Made by a program: the position numbers and the translations under genes. The notes under the pieces are model-generated. The model made no database searches and was not told the DNA's origin. It was given only the letters and a program-made list of their open reading frames with translations. This document shows positions 62,827-64,000 of a stretch of 64,000 nt of DNA, one piece after another. This stretch comes from Pyrocephalus nanus. Taxonomy: Eukaryota > Chordata > Aves > Passeriformes > Tyrannidae. How positions within the stretch are numbered: the stretch's first letter is position 1; every line of letters begins with the position of its first letter. The stretch covers positions 5,795,501 through 5,859,500 of the forward strand of contig CM076277.1 in the NCBI GenBank assembly GCA_038380795.1. Direction: 5' to 3'.

Positions 62827-63505
62827 ATAAAAAAACTTTTCTCCACTGATCCTAAGCACACCTTTTAGACAATTAACTTGGCTCAGTGTTCTTACTTGAT
62901 CTTAAACAGGAACCATGTTCCTTTGAAAAGGATTTATTGCATCCATTTGAATCAATAGTGCTGTTAAAAGGACACTGGGAAAGGAAACTTAAAATGCCAT
63001 ATGAGGTAAATCAATGAGAAAAGATTGTAAATTTTATAGAAAAATACAGGAGGCAAAATTGACAGTCCAGGTCTCAGCCAAGGCCTCAGTTCTGGTGCAG
63101 AGATGGACAGTGTAAGTATTGAATTAAAGCAGCTCAACCCTCCTGCAAAGCACAGATCACAGTAGAGGCTGAGAGGCTCAATGAGGGCAAGGAAGTATCT
63201 TGACAGGTTCTGAATGCCTGGAGTGCAGTGTCTGCTGACAGTGCCTCTGCCTGAAATATTTATAAACTGTGATACTGAGGGTCTGGGAACACAGGCTCCT
63301 GTGGCAGGTGGACACGTCTCCCTTTGGATCCTGCCTCACCAGTGGAAGAGGTGGCAGTCCCTGCTCTTGTCACTGCCTCTTGCTGCCACTCCTGTCCCCA
63401 TCACCCCCAACAAGCCCTGGGCTAAAGTCTCCTGGGGAGCCTCAGCTGGTTGAGCTCGTGCATCCCCTGGGCAGGTCTGGGCTCATCCAAACCACACAGA
63501 CCCTT

Positions 63506-63565
63506 CACAGAATCACACAATCAATTAGGTTGGAAAAGACCTCTGAGATCACTGAGCCTGACCTA
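63506..63565 (-). mobile_element. CR1 LINE 3' terminal fragment (reverse)
   Basis: On the + strand 'cacagaatcacacaatcaa' is followed by 'ttaggttggaaaagacctc' and 'tgagatcactgagcctgac', the reverse complement of the CR1 3' end including the octamer tail. It is truncated to about 60 bp. Confidence 0.88.
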
Positions 63566-64000
63566 TAACGTGAGGAGCAGCAAGAGGGAAAAGAAAAAAA
63601 GGGAGGGAGAGGAGGAAAAACACATTTAGGAGCAGCGACAGGCAGCTCAAGTGTGTCCTCACAGAGGGATGGTGGTTGAAGGTACAGCCCCAAAAGAAGG
63701 ACACGTGGTTTAGTGCTGCCAGTCTGGGGCTTTGCCTTCAGCTCTGCTGCTGACAGCTTGATGAGCAAATTATTTCATGTAGCCGTGGAATTGTCCTACT
63801 CCTTGGAAATATTAGTACTAATTGTGACTAGTGCATGGAGCTGTTCAAGCTAAGGATGAAAAGCCTCATATATGAGCACTGAGATGGTGTTATTTTTATT
63901 AATAACAATTATGCGCCAGTGATCCCTTGCCATCGGTTACCTCTGACAGCCACTTGCTTTCTTTTTCCAGTTCTTCTCTCACAGGGGAGGTCCCTTGAGT
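63566..64000. other. Non-coding unique DNA at window end
   Basis: A purine-rich run lies at about 63582-63622. After that, AT-rich unique sequence at 63.84-63.95 kb (TATATGAGCACTG, TTAATAACAATTATGCGCC) looks conserved-element-like. No gene is seen, and nothing indicates what lies beyond the edge. Confidence 0.55.

Larger units (their letters stand above)
58100..63505. other. Non-coding unique DNA
   Basis: No supportable gene. A 12-bp triplicated minisatellite lies at 59119-59154, a short A/T-homopolymer region near 58.50 kb and a possible ancient repeat at 62731-62826. Open frames up to 108 codons carry no domains. Confidence 0.62.

Noticed and set aside
1..64000. tRNA, rRNA, known microRNA, CRISPR array or bacterial-type operon
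   Set aside because: None seen by eye: no cloverleaf with A/B boxes, no familiar microRNA seeds in hairpins, no regularly spaced direct repeats and no dense co-directional genes.

Overview
The window looks like nuclear DNA from a bird. Five fragments read as the 3' end of CR1 LINEs, the main avian retroposon. Their diagnostic tails (runs such as 'ttccaaccc...ttctatgatt' or the reverse 'cacagaatca...ggttggaa') are at about 4165-4300, 32125-32398, 37658-37723, 49592-49752 and 63506-63565. Interspersed repeats are otherwise sparse, CpG is scarce, and no bacterial-style gene packing is present. The species, chromosome and host gene cannot be read from the sequence.

I find no convincing complete protein-coding gene. 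The longest open frames (195, 180, 166, 157 and 154 codons) lie on both strands, overlap each other, and have biased, domain-free translations. They look like chance frames in a gene desert or a very long intron. The single stretch that reads like coding sequence is a 176-bp segment on the minus strand at 50432-50607. It would be an internal exon with a charged, leucine-rich, helix-prone peptide, an AG before it and a GT after it. It could be a real exon, or a relic, of an unrecognised coiled-coil protein.

Layout: 1-13 kb holds one CR1 fragment, a cluster of palindromes at 1.75-1.85 kb, a CpG-bearing hairpin at 5.5 kb and (TTTG)n tracts. 13-27 kb is mostly unique AT-rich sequence with poly-T tracts, short hairpins and perfect 14-bp palindromes at 26.75 and 27.2 kb. 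27-38 kb holds one clear CR1 3' end, a short CR1 tail, a possible MIR and two CTCF-like sites. 38-44 kb holds a diverged direct duplication (39.7 and 40.4 kb), two MIR-like relics and a strong G-quadruplex motif. 44-54 kb holds a reverse CR1, the candidate exon, two more G-quadruplex motifs and a MIR-like relic. 54-64 kb holds a POU/SOX/homeodomain/E-box cluster at 55.7-55.9 kb, a (TTTG)n tract, a 12-bp minisatellite, an ancient repeat candidate near 62.8 kb and a final CR1 tail.

If the window works at all, it most likely works as cis-regulatory or architectural DNA: conserved-element-like AT-rich islands, candidate CTCF sites and G-quadruplexes. All regulatory calls rest on motif reading alone and are given low confidence. 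No novel gene system is supported.
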